Source: Chryseobacterium indoltheticum
GTDB taxonomy: Bacteria; Bacteroidota; Bacteroidia; Flavobacteriales; Weeksellaceae
Length of the DNA: 64,000 bases
Assembly: GCF_003815915.1 (NCBI RefSeq)
Contig: NZ_CP033929.1
Span: 2,294,001-2,358,000 of the forward strand
Direction of reading: 5' to 3'
The first letter of the stretch is position 1; each line of letters begins with the position of its first letter. A model generated the notes under the pieces. It was given only the letters and a program-made list of their open reading frames with translations, did not search any database and was not told the origin of the DNA. Both the position numbers and the translations under genes were made by a program. Positions 35,233 through 44,601 of this stretch are shown piece by piece.

Positions 35233-36537
35233 ATGAAAAAAATATGGCAAAAAGATGACAATGCCACCAATATATTAGTCAATAAATTTACAGTCGGGAA
35301 AGATCTTGATTTTGATGAGCGTTTGGCAAAATACGACGTCAAAGGTTCAATGGCGCACTGTAAAATGTTAGCAGAAGTTGGAATTATTTCCAATGAAGAA
35401 TCAATGCAGATGTTATCTGTTTTGGAAGAAATTTTAAATGATATCGAAAACGGAGCTTTTGAAATCGATAAAAGTGCGGAAGATATTCATTCTCAGATTG
35501 AATCTATTTTAATTGAAAAATTAGGCGATACAGGAAAGAAAATTCATACGGCAAGATCAAGAAATGATCAGGTCTTGGTGGATATTAAACTGTATTTGGT
35601 GGATGAAATCCGTGAAATAACGTCTTTAACGGATGAGTTTTTTCAAATATTAATTAAACTGGCGGAACAACATAAAAACGTTCTGCTTCCCGGATATACG
35701 CATTTGCAAATCGCAATGCCTTCATCGTTTGGATTATGGTTTGGAGCGTATGCAGAAGCATTGTTGGATGATGTTGAAATGCTTTTCTCGGTTAAAAATA
35801 TCATTAATAAAAATCCATTGGGATCTGCGGCGGGTTATGGCTCATCTTTTCCGATTGATCGTGAAAGTACAACGTATAATTTAGGTTTTCAGTCGATGAA
35901 TTATAATTCAGTTTACGCTCAAATGACGCGTGGAAAATCAGAGAAAATGTTATCGATGGCAATGGCAACTTTGGCGGGAACGCTTGGAAAATTTGCGTAT
36001 GATGTTTGTTTATATTTAAGTCAAAACTTCGATTTTATAAGCTTTCCGAAAGAGTTTACAACAGGAAGCAGCATTATGCCACACAAGAAAAATCCCGATA
36101 TTTTCGAATTGGTTCGTGCGCGTTGCAACAGAATCCAGTCGCTGCCGAATGAGTTTATTTTGTTGACGAATAATCTTCCTTCAGGCTATCACAGAGATAT
36201 GCAGTTGACAAAAGAAATTCTTTTCCCGGCAATTGATTCGTTGAAAGAATGTCTTGAAATTTTAAGCTATACCTTACCAAATATTCAGGTGAAAGACGGA
36301 ATTCTGGAAGATGAAAAGTATAAATATCTTTTCAGTGTAGAGAAAATCAATGAAGAAGTGAAAAACGGAAGTTCATTCCGTGATGCTTATGTAAAAGTAG
36401 GGCAGGAGATTGAAAATAATGAGTTTGATTTTGAAATAGGAAATCTAAATCATACTCATCAGGGAAGCATTGGGAATTTATGTTTGGATAAAATAGAATA
36501 TCAGTTTAATAAACTAAAAAATAAACTATTGGGTTGA
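35233..36537 (+). CDS. argH: argininosuccinate lyase
   Basis: 434 residues of the fumarase/aspartase superfamily. The signature GSSIMPHKKNPD (about 277-288) and HTARSRNDQVLVDIKLYL (about 110-127) are intact. It splits argininosuccinate to arginine and fumarate, the last step. It is the last gene of the cluster; the downstream gap holds an inverted-repeat element, then the convergent Lrp gene. Confidence 0.96.
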   Translation: MKKIWQKDDNATNILVNKFTVGKDLDFDERLAKYDVKGSMAHCKMLAEVGIISNEESMQMLSVLEEILNDIENGAFEIDKSAEDIHSQIESILIEKLGDTGKKIHTARSRNDQVLVDIKLYLVDEIREITSLTDEFFQILIKLAEQHKNVLLPGYTHLQIAMPSSFGLWFGAYAEALLDDVEMLFSVKNIINKNPLGSAAGYGSSFPIDRESTTYNLGFQSMNYNSVYAQMTRGKSEKMLSMAMATLAGTLGKFAYDVCLYLSQNFDFISFPKEFTTGSSIMPHKKNPDIFELVRARCNRIQSLPNEFILLTNNLPSGYHRDMQLTKEILFPAIDSLKECLEILSYTLPNIQVKDGILEDEKYKYLFSVEKINEEVKNGSSFRDAYVKVGQEIENNEFDFEIGNLNHTHQGSIGNLCLDKIEYQFNKLKNKLLG

Positions 36538-36548
36538 AAATTAGTTTA

Positions 36549-36669
36549 AACCATTAAGGTGATTAAGGATTAAGAATAGTTAAGATTCGCAGACGAATAA
36601 TGACGCAATGCTTAAAAATTCTTTAGATTTTCTTAATTAACCATAACTACTTTAAAAATCTTAATGGTT
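36549..36669. repeat. intergenic element with AACCATTAAG inverted ends
   Basis: AACCATTAAG (36549-36558) and CTTAATGGTT (36660-36669) bound a 121-bp AT-rich stretch between argH and the Lrp gene. The ends extend imperfectly. It resembles the 31899 and 44386 elements. Confidence 0.6.
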
Positions 36670-36683
36670 CAATTTTAAATATT

Positions 36684-37145
36684 TTAACCTAAATCAATTT
36701 TAAACTTAGTTGATTTTTTAACCTCGTGAAGAACAATCGAGCTGTGGTATTGCCCGATATTTGGAATGTTTGATATAATATTGACAGCAAATTCATTATA
36801 AGAATTAATATCCTTTGCAATGATTTTCAACATATAATCATATTCGCCGGAAAGGCTGATGATTTCCTGAACTTCATCGTGTTTTCCGATGTTTTTTTCG
36901 AATGTTTCAAGAACTTTTTGTGATTGTTCTTTTAGTCGAACATTGCAATAAACAACAATATTTAAACCCAGCTTTTCACGATTCAAAAGACCAACATATT
37001 TCTCAATAATCCCCTGTTTCTCCAATTGTTTGATACGTTCATACGTCGGAGTAAAGGTAAGACCGATCTTTTCTGCAATTTCTTTTACAGAATAAGTAGA
37101 GTCTTCCTGAATAATACTGAGAATCATTTTGTCTTTTAAATCCAT
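36684..37145 (-). CDS. Lrp/AsnC-family transcriptional regulator
   Basis: 153 residues from ATG 37145 (MDLKDKMIL). The frame extends to a TTG at 37169, but that codon falls in a TATTTTTG -7 element (37174-37167). The N-terminal winged HTH is YSVKEIAEKIGLTFTPTYERIKQLEKQGII, and the C-terminal RAM ligand-binding domain contains SGEYDYMLKIIAKD. These proteins sense amino acids. Its place between the arginine cluster and the pyr operon suggests control of one or both, perhaps by arginine or lysine; this is inference. Confidence 0.9.
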   Translation of the reverse strand: MDLKDKMILSIIQEDSTYSVKEIAEKIGLTFTPTYERIKQLEKQGIIEKYVGLLNREKLGLNIVVYCNVRLKEQSQKVLETFEKNIGKHDEVQEIISLSGEYDYMLKIIAKDINSYNEFAVNIISNIPNIGQYHSSIVLHEVKKSTKFKIDLG

Positions 37146-37233
37146 ATAATAGGGTTGAGTTTGAAACAAAAATAGGATTTAAATATGAAAATAAAAAAAG
37201 AATGCAGTTTTTTAATTTAATGGAATTTTGATT

Positions 37234-37263
37234 TTGTCAGTTCGTTGAAATGTTATATCTTTG
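37234..37263 (+). promoter_or_regulatory. promoter of the pyrB-carA-carB operon
   Basis: TTG at 37234-37236 and TATCTTTG at 37256-37263, spacing 19 bp: an excellent match to TTG-N19-TAnnTTTG. The predicted start is at about 37267-37270, directly at the leader peptide ATG. Confidence 0.8.
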
Positions 37264-37269
37264 CACCTA

Positions 37270-37341
37270 ATGAATAACACAGTATTTATATCATTAGAAT
37301 TACCGGGCGTAGACGCCCTTTACGATATTTATTTATTTTAA
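37270..37341 (+). CDS. pyr leader peptide, 23 residues (candidate PyrL)
   Basis: ATG 37270 to TAA 37341 reads MNNTVFISLELPGVDALYDIYLF. It starts 6 bp after the -7 element, so its message would be leaderless or nearly so. The frame covers the GC-rich hairpin and the U-rich tract, and its stop codon is the first part of the terminator stem base. That is the arrangement of the E. coli pyrBI leader, where a ribosome close behind a UTP-starved polymerase prevents terminator folding. Coding is inferred from position, not from homology. Confidence 0.6.
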   Translation: MNNTVFISLELPGVDALYDIYLF

Positions 37342-37369
37342 GCGAAGATATTTTCTTCGCTTTTTTTTT
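37305..37369 (+). terminator. pyr attenuator: pause hairpin, U-rich tract and intrinsic terminator
   Basis: The pause hairpin is GGGCG-TAGA-CGCCC (37305-37318). Then 37319-37340 has 14 T in 22 bases. Then AGCGAAGA / TCTTCGCT (37341-37348, 37354-37361) is followed by a T9 run ending at 37369. pyrB starts 18 bp later. The terminator sits between the promoter and the first structural gene, so it must be conditional. Confidence 0.78.
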
Positions 37370-37387
37370 GTAAAAAATTAAGATATT

Positions 37388-38278
37388 ATGTTTACGATTA
37401 CAGAACTAAGCACCGAGAGAATCAATAGGATAGTAACAGAAGCATTGGCTTTTGCAAACGGAAAAACCGCCAAAATTGAAGGGGAAATTTTTTGTTCAAA
37501 TCTTTTCTTCGAAGACAGTACGAGAACCAAAACAAGTTTTGATATTGCCGAAAGAAAACTAGGTTTACAGGTCGTTCCTTTTGATGCTTCAAACAGTTCT
37601 GTTAATAAAGGTGAAAATTTATATGATACGGTAAAGACAATCGAAAGTTTGGGAGTAAACTTAGTCGTAATTAGAGATAAAAAAGATAGATATTTTGAAG
37701 AATTAAAAAATATCAATATTCCTATAATCAACGGAGGAGACGGTACAGGAAACCACCCTTCACAATGTATGCTGGATTTAATGACGATTTATCAGGAATT
37801 TGGAAAGTTCGAAGGTCTAAAAATAGGAATTGTAGGAGACGTAAAACACAGCAGGGTTGCCAACTCAAATGCAGAAGCTTTGAGAAGATTAGGTGCAAAA
37901 GTGTACTTCTCAGGCCCAGAACAATGGTTTGACGAAGGTGCTTTAATTAACGGTACTTATCTTTCTGTTGATGAATTAATTAAAGAAGTTGATGTTTTGA
38001 TGTTATTAAGAATCCAACATGAAAGACACGATGCAAAAATGAGCTTTTCTGCGTCAGATTACCACAAAAAATATGGTTTGACAAAAGAAAGAGAAAAAGC
38101 AATGAAAAAAGAAGCTATTATCATGCATCCTGCACCAATTAACAGAGGAATTGAAATTGATACAGATTTGGTGGAATGCGACCGTTCGAGAATCTTCAAA
38201 CAAATGCAGAACGGTGTTTTCGCAAGAATGGCAATTTTAAAAGAAGCTTTGGAAGGACAAGGGTTTAGCTTTAAGTAA
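37388..38278 (+). CDS. pyrB: aspartate carbamoyltransferase catalytic subunit
   Basis: 296 residues. The carbamoyl-phosphate loop STRTKTSF (Ser44 to Phe51), [16 protein letters not shown] and [11 protein letters not shown] are the expected catalytic-chain motifs. It makes N-carbamoyl-aspartate, the committed step of pyrimidine synthesis. No pyrI regulatory-chain gene follows, so feedback control is likely mainly at the expression level, which fits the leader attenuator. carA and carB follow on the same strand. Confidence 0.95.
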   Translation: MFTITELSTERINRIVTEALAFANGKTAKIEGEIFCSNLFFEDSTRTKTSFDIAERKLGLQVVPFDASNSSVNKGENLYDTVKTIESLGVNLVVIRDKKDRYFEELKNINIPIINGGDGTGNHPSQCMLDLMTIYQEFGKFEGLKIGIVGDVKHSRVANSNAEALRRLGAKVYFSGPEQWFDEGALINGTYLSVDELIKEVDVLMLLRIQHERHDAKMSFSASDYHKKYGLTKEREKAMKKEAIIMHPAPINRGIEIDTDLVECDRSRIFKQMQNGVFARMAILKEALEGQGFSFK

Positions 38279-38319
38279 GAGCCAAGGAAAAAGTATAAAG
38301 TTAAAAGCATCCACAAAAT

Positions 38320-38372
38320 TCCACTCCTTTGGAGGGGTGGCGAAAATTCAAAGAATTTTTGACGGGGTGGTT
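38320..38372. repeat. REP-like double hairpin between pyrB and carA
   Basis: CCACTCC-TTT-GGAGGGGTGG (38321-38340), then AAAATTC-AAA-GAATTTT (38343-38359), then GACGGGGTGGTT. The composite unit looks like a dispersed flavobacterial intergenic repeat. It lies within the operon, where it could modulate relative expression. Confidence 0.7.
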
Positions 38373-38416
38373 AAAGAATTAAATAGAAAGTAAAAAAGAA
38401 TAAAGAGATAAAGAAA

Positions 38417-39502
38417 ATGAAGAAAAAATTAATACTGGAGTCCGGTGAAGTGTTTCATGGAGAAGGTTTCGGAGCAGAATTGGAAACTGCAGGAGAAGTA
38501 GTTTTCAATACCGGAATGACAGGGTATCAGGAACTGATTTCTGACCCGTCTTATTGCGGACAGATTGTTTGTATGACCTATCCGCTTATCGGAAACTATG
38601 GGATTAATAGGGATGATTATGAGAGTATAGAGCCTGCTATCAAAGGTCTTATCGTAAAAGAGCTTTGTGATTTGCCTTCGAATTTCCGTACTCAGATTAC
38701 TTTAGATGAATTATTTAAAAAGAAAAACCTTTCAGGAATTTCAGGAATTGATACGAGAAGACTGACAAGAATTCTTCGTAACTCTGGAGTGGTAAAAGGA
38801 AAAATCGTAAATGCTGATGCTGAAAATGATACAATCGTTTCAGAATTAAAATCAACGACTTTCCCAACCAATCAGGTGGAGCAGGTTTCTACAAAAACGC
38901 CTTATGCAAACCCAGGAAGAGGGTTTAAAGTAGTACTTGTGGATTTTGGTTCTAAATTAGGAATTATCAGAGAGTTATCTCAAAGAAATTGTGACATTAT
39001 CGTAGTTTCACATGATACAACAGCTGAAGACATTTTATTAATGAATCCTGATGGAATTATGCTTTCAAACGGTCCCGGAGATCCTGAAGATAACCCGAAA
39101 GCATTAGAAATGATTCGTGGATTGTTAGGAAAAGTTCCAATCTTCGGAATCTGTTTAGGACATCAATTAATAGGTTTAGCTTGTGGAGCAAAGACTTTCA
39201 AATTAAAATTCGGTCACAGAGGAGGAAATCATCCAGTTTTAGATTTAGAGAAAAATAAAGTGGCCATCACTTCTCAAAATCACGGGTATGCAGTTGATCA
39301 GGAAAGCCTTAAAGAAACAGATTTAATAGAAACGCATATCGCATTGAACGACAGAACAAATGAAGGTCTGAAACATAAAATTCACCCTTGCTTCTCAGTT
39401 CAGTATCACCCGGAAGCGAGCCCAGGACCTGAAGATGCAAACTACTTATTTGATGATTTCATTAATTTAATGGAAGATTTTAAGAATAAGAAGAGTCAGT
39501 AA
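38417..39502 (+). CDS. carA: carbamoyl-phosphate synthase small (glutaminase) subunit
   Basis: 361 residues. The class I glutamine amidotransferase nucleophile is Cys246 in GICLGHQ, with the late QYHPEASPGPED providing His and Glu. The N-terminal half (NTGMTGYQELISDPSY) is the CarA-specific domain that docks on CarB. It supplies ammonia from glutamine. Confidence 0.96.
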   Translation: MKKKLILESGEVFHGEGFGAELETAGEVVFNTGMTGYQELISDPSYCGQIVCMTYPLIGNYGINRDDYESIEPAIKGLIVKELCDLPSNFRTQITLDELFKKKNLSGISGIDTRRLTRILRNSGVVKGKIVNADAENDTIVSELKSTTFPTNQVEQVSTKTPYANPGRGFKVVLVDFGSKLGIIRELSQRNCDIIVVSHDTTAEDILLMNPDGIMLSNGPGDPEDNPKALEMIRGLLGKVPIFGICLGHQLIGLACGAKTFKLKFGHRGGNHPVLDLEKNKVAITSQNHGYAVDQESLKETDLIETHIALNDRTNEGLKHKIHPCFSVQYHPEASPGPEDANYLFDDFINLMEDFKNKKSQ

Positions 39503-39510
39503 GAAGTTAG

Positions 39511-39584
39511 TTGTCATTCAGAACTAAGCGAAAGCACAGTGAAGAATCTCTACAAAGAAAATTTAGATTCCTACGGAATGACAA
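39511..39584. repeat. 74-bp TTGTCATTC-bounded intergenic element
   Basis: TTGTCATTC (39511-39519) and GAATGACAA (39576-39584) are perfect inverted ends. Inside are GTGAAGAATCTCTAC and TAGATTCCTACGG, again roughly complementary. It lies between carA and carB. A related element is at 58833-58920. The rest of the 170-bp gap is an AT-rich stretch with a CTTGGCTCTTTGCTCTTG repeat. Confidence 0.75.
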
Positions 39585-39672
39585 AAGGCCGAAATAAATC
39601 AGATAAAAAGTAAAAAATATAAAGTTTAGAATCTTGGCTCTTTGCTCTTGATTCTTTAATCTAAAATATAAA

Positions 39673-42600
39673 ATGGCAAAACGTACAGATATAAAAACAA
39701 TTTTAGTAATCGGTTCAGGACCTATCATCATTGGTCAGGCAGCGGAATTTGATTACGCGGGAACGCAGGCTTGTCTGTCTTTGAGAGAAGAAGGCTACAA
39801 GGTAATTTTGATCAATTCAAACCCTGCAACGATCATGACAGATGTTGAAATCGCTGACAAGGTTTACATCGAGCCGATTTCACTTCAGTTTGTAAGTCAC
39901 ATCATCAGAAAAGAGCGTCCAGATGCGCTTTTACCAACTCTTGGTGGACAAACAGGTTTGAACATGGCGGTAGAATTGGAAAAATCAGGAATTCTTGAAG
40001 AATGTAAAGTTGAAGTTCTTGGAACTACGCTTTCAGCAATCAACAGAGCGGAAGACAGAGATCTTTTCCGTGAATTGATGAGAGAATTGAACGAACCGGT
40101 TCCTGAATCTGATATCGTAAATACGGTGGAAGGAGCAATTAGTTTTGCTAATGAAATTGGGTATCCTGTAATTGTTCGACCTGCCTTCACAATGGGCGGA
40201 ACAGGTGGTGGAATCGCTGCTACTGAAGCTGAATTAAAAGAAATTGCAGAATTAGGATTAAAATATAGTCCGGTTACTCAATGTTTGATTGAAAGATCAA
40301 TCGCAGGTTTCAAAGAAATTGAATACGAAGTAATGCGTGATGCAAACGACAATGCGATTGTGGTTTGTAACATGGAAAATATAGATCCGGTTGGAGTTCA
40401 CACTGGTGATTCAATCGTTGTGGCACCTTCTCAAACACTTTCTGATAGAGAATATCAACTGTTGAGAAACGCTTCGTTAAAAATCATCAGAGCTTTAGGA
40501 ATTGAGGGTGGTTGTAACGTACAGTTGGCTTTAGACCCACATTCATTCGAATATTATATCATCGAGGTTAACCCAAGGGTTTCCCGTTCATCAGCTTTAG
40601 CATCAAAAGCAACTGGTTATCCGATTGCTAAAATTGCTGCAAAAATTGCGGTAGGCTTAACGTTAGATGAAATCATGAATCCGGTTACCGGAACATCTTA
40701 CGCTTGTTTTGAGCCGGCTTTAGATTATGTGGTAACGAAGTTCCCAAGATTCCCATTCGATAAATTTGAAACGGCAGACAGAAGATTATCAACTCAGATG
40801 AAAGCGACGGGTGAAGTAATGGCAATCGGAAGAAATTTCGAAGAATCTTTACAAAAAGCGATTCGTTCTCTTGAAACTGGAATTAAACATATTGGTTTAA
40901 AAACAAAACAGGCAGAAGCACTTACTGCAGAAGAAATCGAAAGAAGAATCAGAGTTTGTGATGACGAAAGATTATTTATCATCGGTGATGCTTTAAGAAG
41001 AGGCTACGACTGGGAACAGATCGTGGAATGGAGTAAAATAGACAAATTCTTTATCTGGAAAATCAAGAAATTAATTGATTTCGAAAAAGTTATTGCTGAT
41101 AATAAATTTGATTTAGAAACTTTAATTCAGGCTAAAAAATTAGGTTTCGCAGATGTAAATATCGCTGTTCTTTGGGATGTAAAAGAACGTGAAATCTTCA
41201 ATTTCAGAAAAGAAAACGGAGTAATGCCGGTTTACAAAATGGTAGACACTTGCGCTGCTGAATTTGAATCTGAAACTCCATATTTCTACGGAACGTATGA
41301 AGAAGAAAACGAAAGTGTAGCTTCAGACAAAGAAAAAATCATCGTTTTAGGTTCTGGGCCAATCAGAATCGGACAAGGTGTTGAGTTTGATTACGCAACG
41401 GTTCACTCGGTTTGGGCAATCAAAGAAATGGGTTATGAAGCGATTATCATCAACAACAATCCTGAAACAGTTTCTACAGACTTCTCAATTTCAGATAAAT
41501 TATACTTCGAACCTTTAACGGAAGAAGATGTAATGAATATTATCGAGCTTGAAAAACCAAAAGGTGTTGTAGTACAGTTCGGTGGACAGACAGCGATTAA
41601 CTTAGCTGATAAACTGGCAGCTCACGGAGTTCAGATTTTAGGAACTTCTTTGGAAGATCTAGACAGAGCTGAAAACAGAGATAAATTTGAAAAAGCCCTT
41701 CAGGAAATGGGAATTCCTCAGCCTTTAGGAAAAACTTCAACATCAAAAGAAGAAGCGATAAAAATTGCCAATGAAATCGGTTATCCGGTATTGGTTCGTC
41801 CAAGCTACGTTTTGGGAGGTAGAGCAATGGAAATTGTTTACACCGAAGCAGAACTTTCTCATTACATGGAATTCGCAGTAGATGCAAGTCCGGAACATCC
41901 TGTTTTGGTCGACAGATACATGGTTGGAAAAGAAATTGAAGTGGATGCTATCTGCGATGGTGAAACGGTAATCATTCCTGGAATTATGGAGCATATCGAA
42001 AGAGCGGGAGTTCACTCCGGAGACTCAATTGCGGTGTATCCTCCACAGAATATTTCTCAAAGTGAAGTTGATACTTTGGTAGATTATACACAAAGATTGG
42101 CTAAAGGTTTGAAAGTGATTGGGTTAATGAATATTCAATACGTTCTTTTTGAAGGAAATGTTTATGTGATTGAAGTGAATCCAAGATCATCAAGAACAGT
42201 TCCTTTCTTATCTAAAATTACGGAAGTACCGATGGCAAATTTAGCTACAAAAGCTATTTTAGGCCAAAAGCTGACAGATTTAGGATACAAAAACGGATTG
42301 GTTCCGAATAAAGAAGGTGTTTTTGTAAAAGTTCCGGTATTCTCTTTCTCAAAATTAACGAAAGTTGACATCTCTTTAGGCCCAGAAATGAAGTCTACAG
42401 GAGAAGTGATGGGGAAAGACACAACTTTAGAAAAAGCGCTTTACAAAGGATTGGTTGCAGCGGGAAGAAAAGTTCCGATGCATGGTTCAATCCTATTTAC
42501 AGTAGCTGATAAACATAAGCAAGAAGCGGCAGATCTGGCAGCAAGATTCCATGAAGTTGGTTTCAGAATCTGGGCAACGGAAGGAACTGCAAAATTTTTC

Positions 42601-42855
42601 GGAGAACAAGGAATTCCTTGTAAAATTGGATACAAAATAGGAGAGGAAAGCGTCAACTTAATCGATTTGATTCAAAAGGGAAAAGTTCAATACGTTGTCA
42701 ACACCATGACCAAAGGAAAACAGTCTGAAAGAGACGGTTTCCAGATCAGAAGAATGAGTGTGGAAAATGGTGTTCCTTGTTTAACATCGATGGATACAGT
42801 TGAAGCAATCTTGAAAGTGATTGAAAGCATGAGCTTTAAGATGGAAACGATGTAG
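39673..42855 (+). CDS. carB: carbamoyl-phosphate synthase large subunit
   Basis: 1060 residues with two homologous ATP-grasp halves. The first starts [19 protein letters not shown] and the second [20 protein letters not shown] (about residue 555). [25 protein letters not shown] and [17 protein letters not shown] mark the two ATP sites. The C-terminal MGS-like domain (about 935-1055) is where UMP and ornithine act allosterically in relatives. The product feeds both pyrB and the arginine-cluster transcarbamylase. Confidence 0.97.
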   Translation: MAKRTDIKTILVIGSGPIIIGQAAEFDYAGTQACLSLREEGYKVILINSNPATIMTDVEIADKVYIEPISLQFVSHIIRKERPDALLPTLGGQTGLNMAVELEKSGILEECKVEVLGTTLSAINRAEDRDLFRELMRELNEPVPESDIVNTVEGAISFANEIGYPVIVRPAFTMGGTGGGIAATEAELKEIAELGLKYSPVTQCLIERSIAGFKEIEYEVMRDANDNAIVVCNMENIDPVGVHTGDSIVVAPSQTLSDREYQLLRNASLKIIRALGIEGGCNVQLALDPHSFEYYIIEVNPRVSRSSALASKATGYPIAKIAAKIAVGLTLDEIMNPVTGTSYACFEPALDYVVTKFPRFPFDKFETADRRLSTQMKATGEVMAIGRNFEESLQKAIRSLETGIKHIGLKTKQAEALTAEEIERRIRVCDDERLFIIGDALRRGYDWEQIVEWSKIDKFFIWKIKKLIDFEKVIADNKFDLETLIQAKKLGFADVNIAVLWDVKEREIFNFRKENGVMPVYKMVDTCAAEFESETPYFYGTYEEENESVASDKEKIIVLGSGPIRIGQGVEFDYATVHSVWAIKEMGYEAIIINNNPETVSTDFSISDKLYFEPLTEEDVMNIIELEKPKGVVVQFGGQTAINLADKLAAHGVQILGTSLEDLDRAENRDKFEKALQEMGIPQPLGKTSTSKEEAIKIANEIGYPVLVRPSYVLGGRAMEIVYTEAELSHYMEFAVDASPEHPVLVDRYMVGKEIEVDAICDGETVIIPGIMEHIERAGVHSGDSIAVYPPQNISQSEVDTLVDYTQRLAKGLKVIGLMNIQYVLFEGNVYVIEVNPRSSRTVPFLSKITEVPMANLATKAILGQKLTDLGYKNGLVPNKEGVFVKVPVFSFSKLTKVDISLGPEMKSTGEVMGKDTTLEKALYKGLVAAGRKVPMHGSILFTVADKHKQEAADLAARFHEVGFRIWATEGTAKFFGEQGIPCKIGYKIGEESVNLIDLIQKGKVQYVVNTMTKGKQSERDGFQIRRMSVENGVPCLTSMDTVEAILKVIESMSFKMETM

Positions 42856-42877
42856 TTTTCAGATTGAGATAAATCGA

Positions 42878-42907
42878 AAGCGGGAGAACAATCTTCCGCT
42901 TTTTTTA
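42878..42907 (+). terminator. intrinsic terminator after carB
   Basis: AAGCGGGAGA / TCTTCCGCTT stem (one G-T pair) with a short loop and T7 tail, 22 bp after the carB stop. The toxin gene ends at its edge from the other strand. Confidence 0.82.
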
Positions 42908-43198
42908 TGGATATTTTTCAGGATTTTGCGAGGTGTGAAAAACTCTGAAAATTTTGATTGTTTCTATTTGCTTTTCAATTTTATAAATAATGATGAAAGG
43001 AAAGACTCTCAATGGTAAACGATGAAAATCATTATGGATTTTTTGAAAGTAAGCAACCTTTTGGAGTTTGTTCACAGTAAATTTAAAGTCTTTAAAGAAA
43101 CTGTTTGCTACTTTTTTTCCAGCAACATTTTTGTAATATTCGAAAGAATTAACAATATCTCTATTAGCTTCGGGATTGGTTATAATTTTATACGCCAT
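42905..43198 (-). CDS. RelE/ParE-family toxin
   Basis: 97 residues with the ParE fold pattern: ITNPEANRDIVNSFEYYKNVAGKKVANSFF, then YFQKIHNDFHRLPLRVFPFIIIYKIE and IFRVFHTSQNPEKY. It is expected to inhibit translation or gyrase. Its start overlaps the antitoxin stop by 11 bp, the usual order of antitoxin first. It sits downstream of carB in the opposite direction. Confidence 0.88.
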   Translation of the reverse strand: MAYKIITNPEANRDIVNSFEYYKNVAGKKVANSFFKDFKFTVNKLQKVAYFQKIHNDFHRLPLRVFPFIIIYKIEKQIETIKIFRVFHTSQNPEKYP

Positions 43199-43442
43199 AC
43201 TTTGCTTTCATTTCAGCAAAAAAATCTTCAATAGGCATAAAATCTTCATCCTTCAAATTTTCCATTGCATCCAATTCACGTTTTTGCGCATCTGTTAATT
43301 GGTAATTTAGATTATGTTCGTACCAATCTTTTTGAGATTTTTTTTCAAGAATTCCGTCTAAATATCCTAAAACCTGTTTGAGAATTTCCTCCGGTTCATT
43401 CTCTAGTTTTTGATTGATGATATGTAACGTATTAGAACTCAT
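43188..43442 (-). CDS. antitoxin of the RelE/ParE pair
   Basis: 84 residues from ATG 43442 (MSSNTLHIINQKLENEP); an ATG six codons upstream is less likely. Acidic, with no recognisable HTH in the N-terminus. The C-terminal half (YQLTDAQKRELDAMENLKDEDFMPIEDFFAEMKAKYGV) looks like the toxin-wrapping region of antitoxins of this type. Assignment rests on its overlap with the toxin gene. Confidence 0.78.
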   Translation of the reverse strand: MSSNTLHIINQKLENEPEEILKQVLGYLDGILEKKSQKDWYEHNLNYQLTDAQKRELDAMENLKDEDFMPIEDFFAEMKAKYGV

Positions 43443-43572
43443 TGGTCTTATTTTTATCAAAGTTAATAAAAATTTTAATTGAAGAATATTTTTGTCACAT
43501 TCAAATTTTCATTTAAAATAAATTTAAAATCTGAAAATGATGACTTTAAACATAAACAGATAGTCTTTAAAT

Positions 43573-44355
43573 TTACCCCAAATTCCTGTCCAAATGCACA
43601 TATCCACCATCCACATGAATCAGTTGCCCCGTTGTATGAGAAGATTTTTCTGATAGGAGAAACGCAGCCATATTAGCAATTTCTTCCGAAGTTGTCATTC
43701 GTTTTTCAAATGGTATTTTTGAAGTAATACTTTTCAGTTTTTCTTCGGGATTTTCAAATGTAGAAATCCACGATTCATAAAGTGGTGTCCATGCTTCAGC
43801 AACAATGATAGCATTTACACGAACGCTGTAAGGCAAAAGCTCTACCGCCCATTCTCTTGTCAAAGCATTTCGCGCACCATTGGCGGCGGCATATCCTGAA
43901 GTTCCGCCTTGTCCGGTTTCTGCGGTTTTGCTGCCGATATTTACAATGGAACCTTTGCTTTCTTTAAGATAGGGAAGTGCATGATGCACCAAAAGATAAT
44001 AATGCACTACATTTTTGTGATATGATGCAAGAAACCCTTCATACGAACCGTTTTCCAGACCAATACCATCGTTGACACCAGCATTATTGACAATTCCATC
44101 TATTTTGCCATATTTTTTTACAACTTCATCGATTGCTTTTTTGCATTCATCGGGTTGGGAAAGTTCAGCGGTCACAAAATCAGCTTTTCCTCCAAGATTC
44201 TGGATTTCCTGAATGGCTTTTTTGTTGTCGTCTTCGTTTCTGCCAATGATTATTGGTAACGCATTTTCTTCGGCTAAGATTTTTGCAATGGCATTTCCGA
44301 TGCCTTTTGCACCGCCGCTTACGATGATTATTTTATGATCAAGATGTAAGTTCAT
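43573..44355 (-). CDS. SDR-family L-fucose dehydrogenase (candidate)
   Basis: 260 residues. The cofactor loop is VSGGAKGIGNAIAKIL, the NNAG motif is at about 90-93, and GTSGYAAANGARNALTREWAVEL is the active-site region. The family that oxidises L-fucose to the lactone has the same TGQGGTSGY context. In the usual Tyr-x3-Lys pair Tyr155 is present, but position 159 is Asn (codon AAT), not Lys. It lies at the far end of the fucose operon, and its proposed step is the first of the pathway. Confidence 0.8.
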   Translation of the reverse strand: MNLHLDHKIIIVSGGAKGIGNAIAKILAEENALPIIIGRNEDDNKKAIQEIQNLGGKADFVTAELSQPDECKKAIDEVVKKYGKIDGIVNNAGVNDGIGLENGSYEGFLASYHKNVVHYYLLVHHALPYLKESKGSIVNIGSKTAETGQGGTSGYAAANGARNALTREWAVELLPYSVRVNAIIVAEAWTPLYESWISTFENPEEKLKSITSKIPFEKRMTTSEEIANMAAFLLSEKSSHTTGQLIHVDGGYVHLDRNLG

Positions 44356-44385
44356 AATTTGAATTAAATTTTATTAAAAGCTTTT

Positions 44386-44592
44386 TAAACGCAAAGGTCG
44401 CAAAGATTTTTTTTAACTACTAATTGTTTTTAAGTTCGCAAAGGTGTTCTACTTAGCAAAGACCACAAAGTTTTTTATGTATAAAATTTTCAAAATATAA
44501 ATCGAAGATTTTTAAAACTTATATTTTCTTTTTAACATTTAAATGATAAACTTAAAATAATTAATGTGTTAATCTTTTGTCACTTTTGCGGT
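44386..44592. repeat. 207-bp intergenic element with GCAAAG-type inverted ends
   Basis: AAACGCAAAGGTCGCAAAGATT at 44386 is mirrored by TTAATCTTTTGTCACTTTTGCGGT near 44592. Extra units CGCAAAGG and GCAAAGACCACAAAG lie inside. It fills the gap between the SDR gene and the amidohydrolase gene. No gene is visible. Confidence 0.7.
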
Positions 44593-44601
44593 AATAAAAA
44601 A

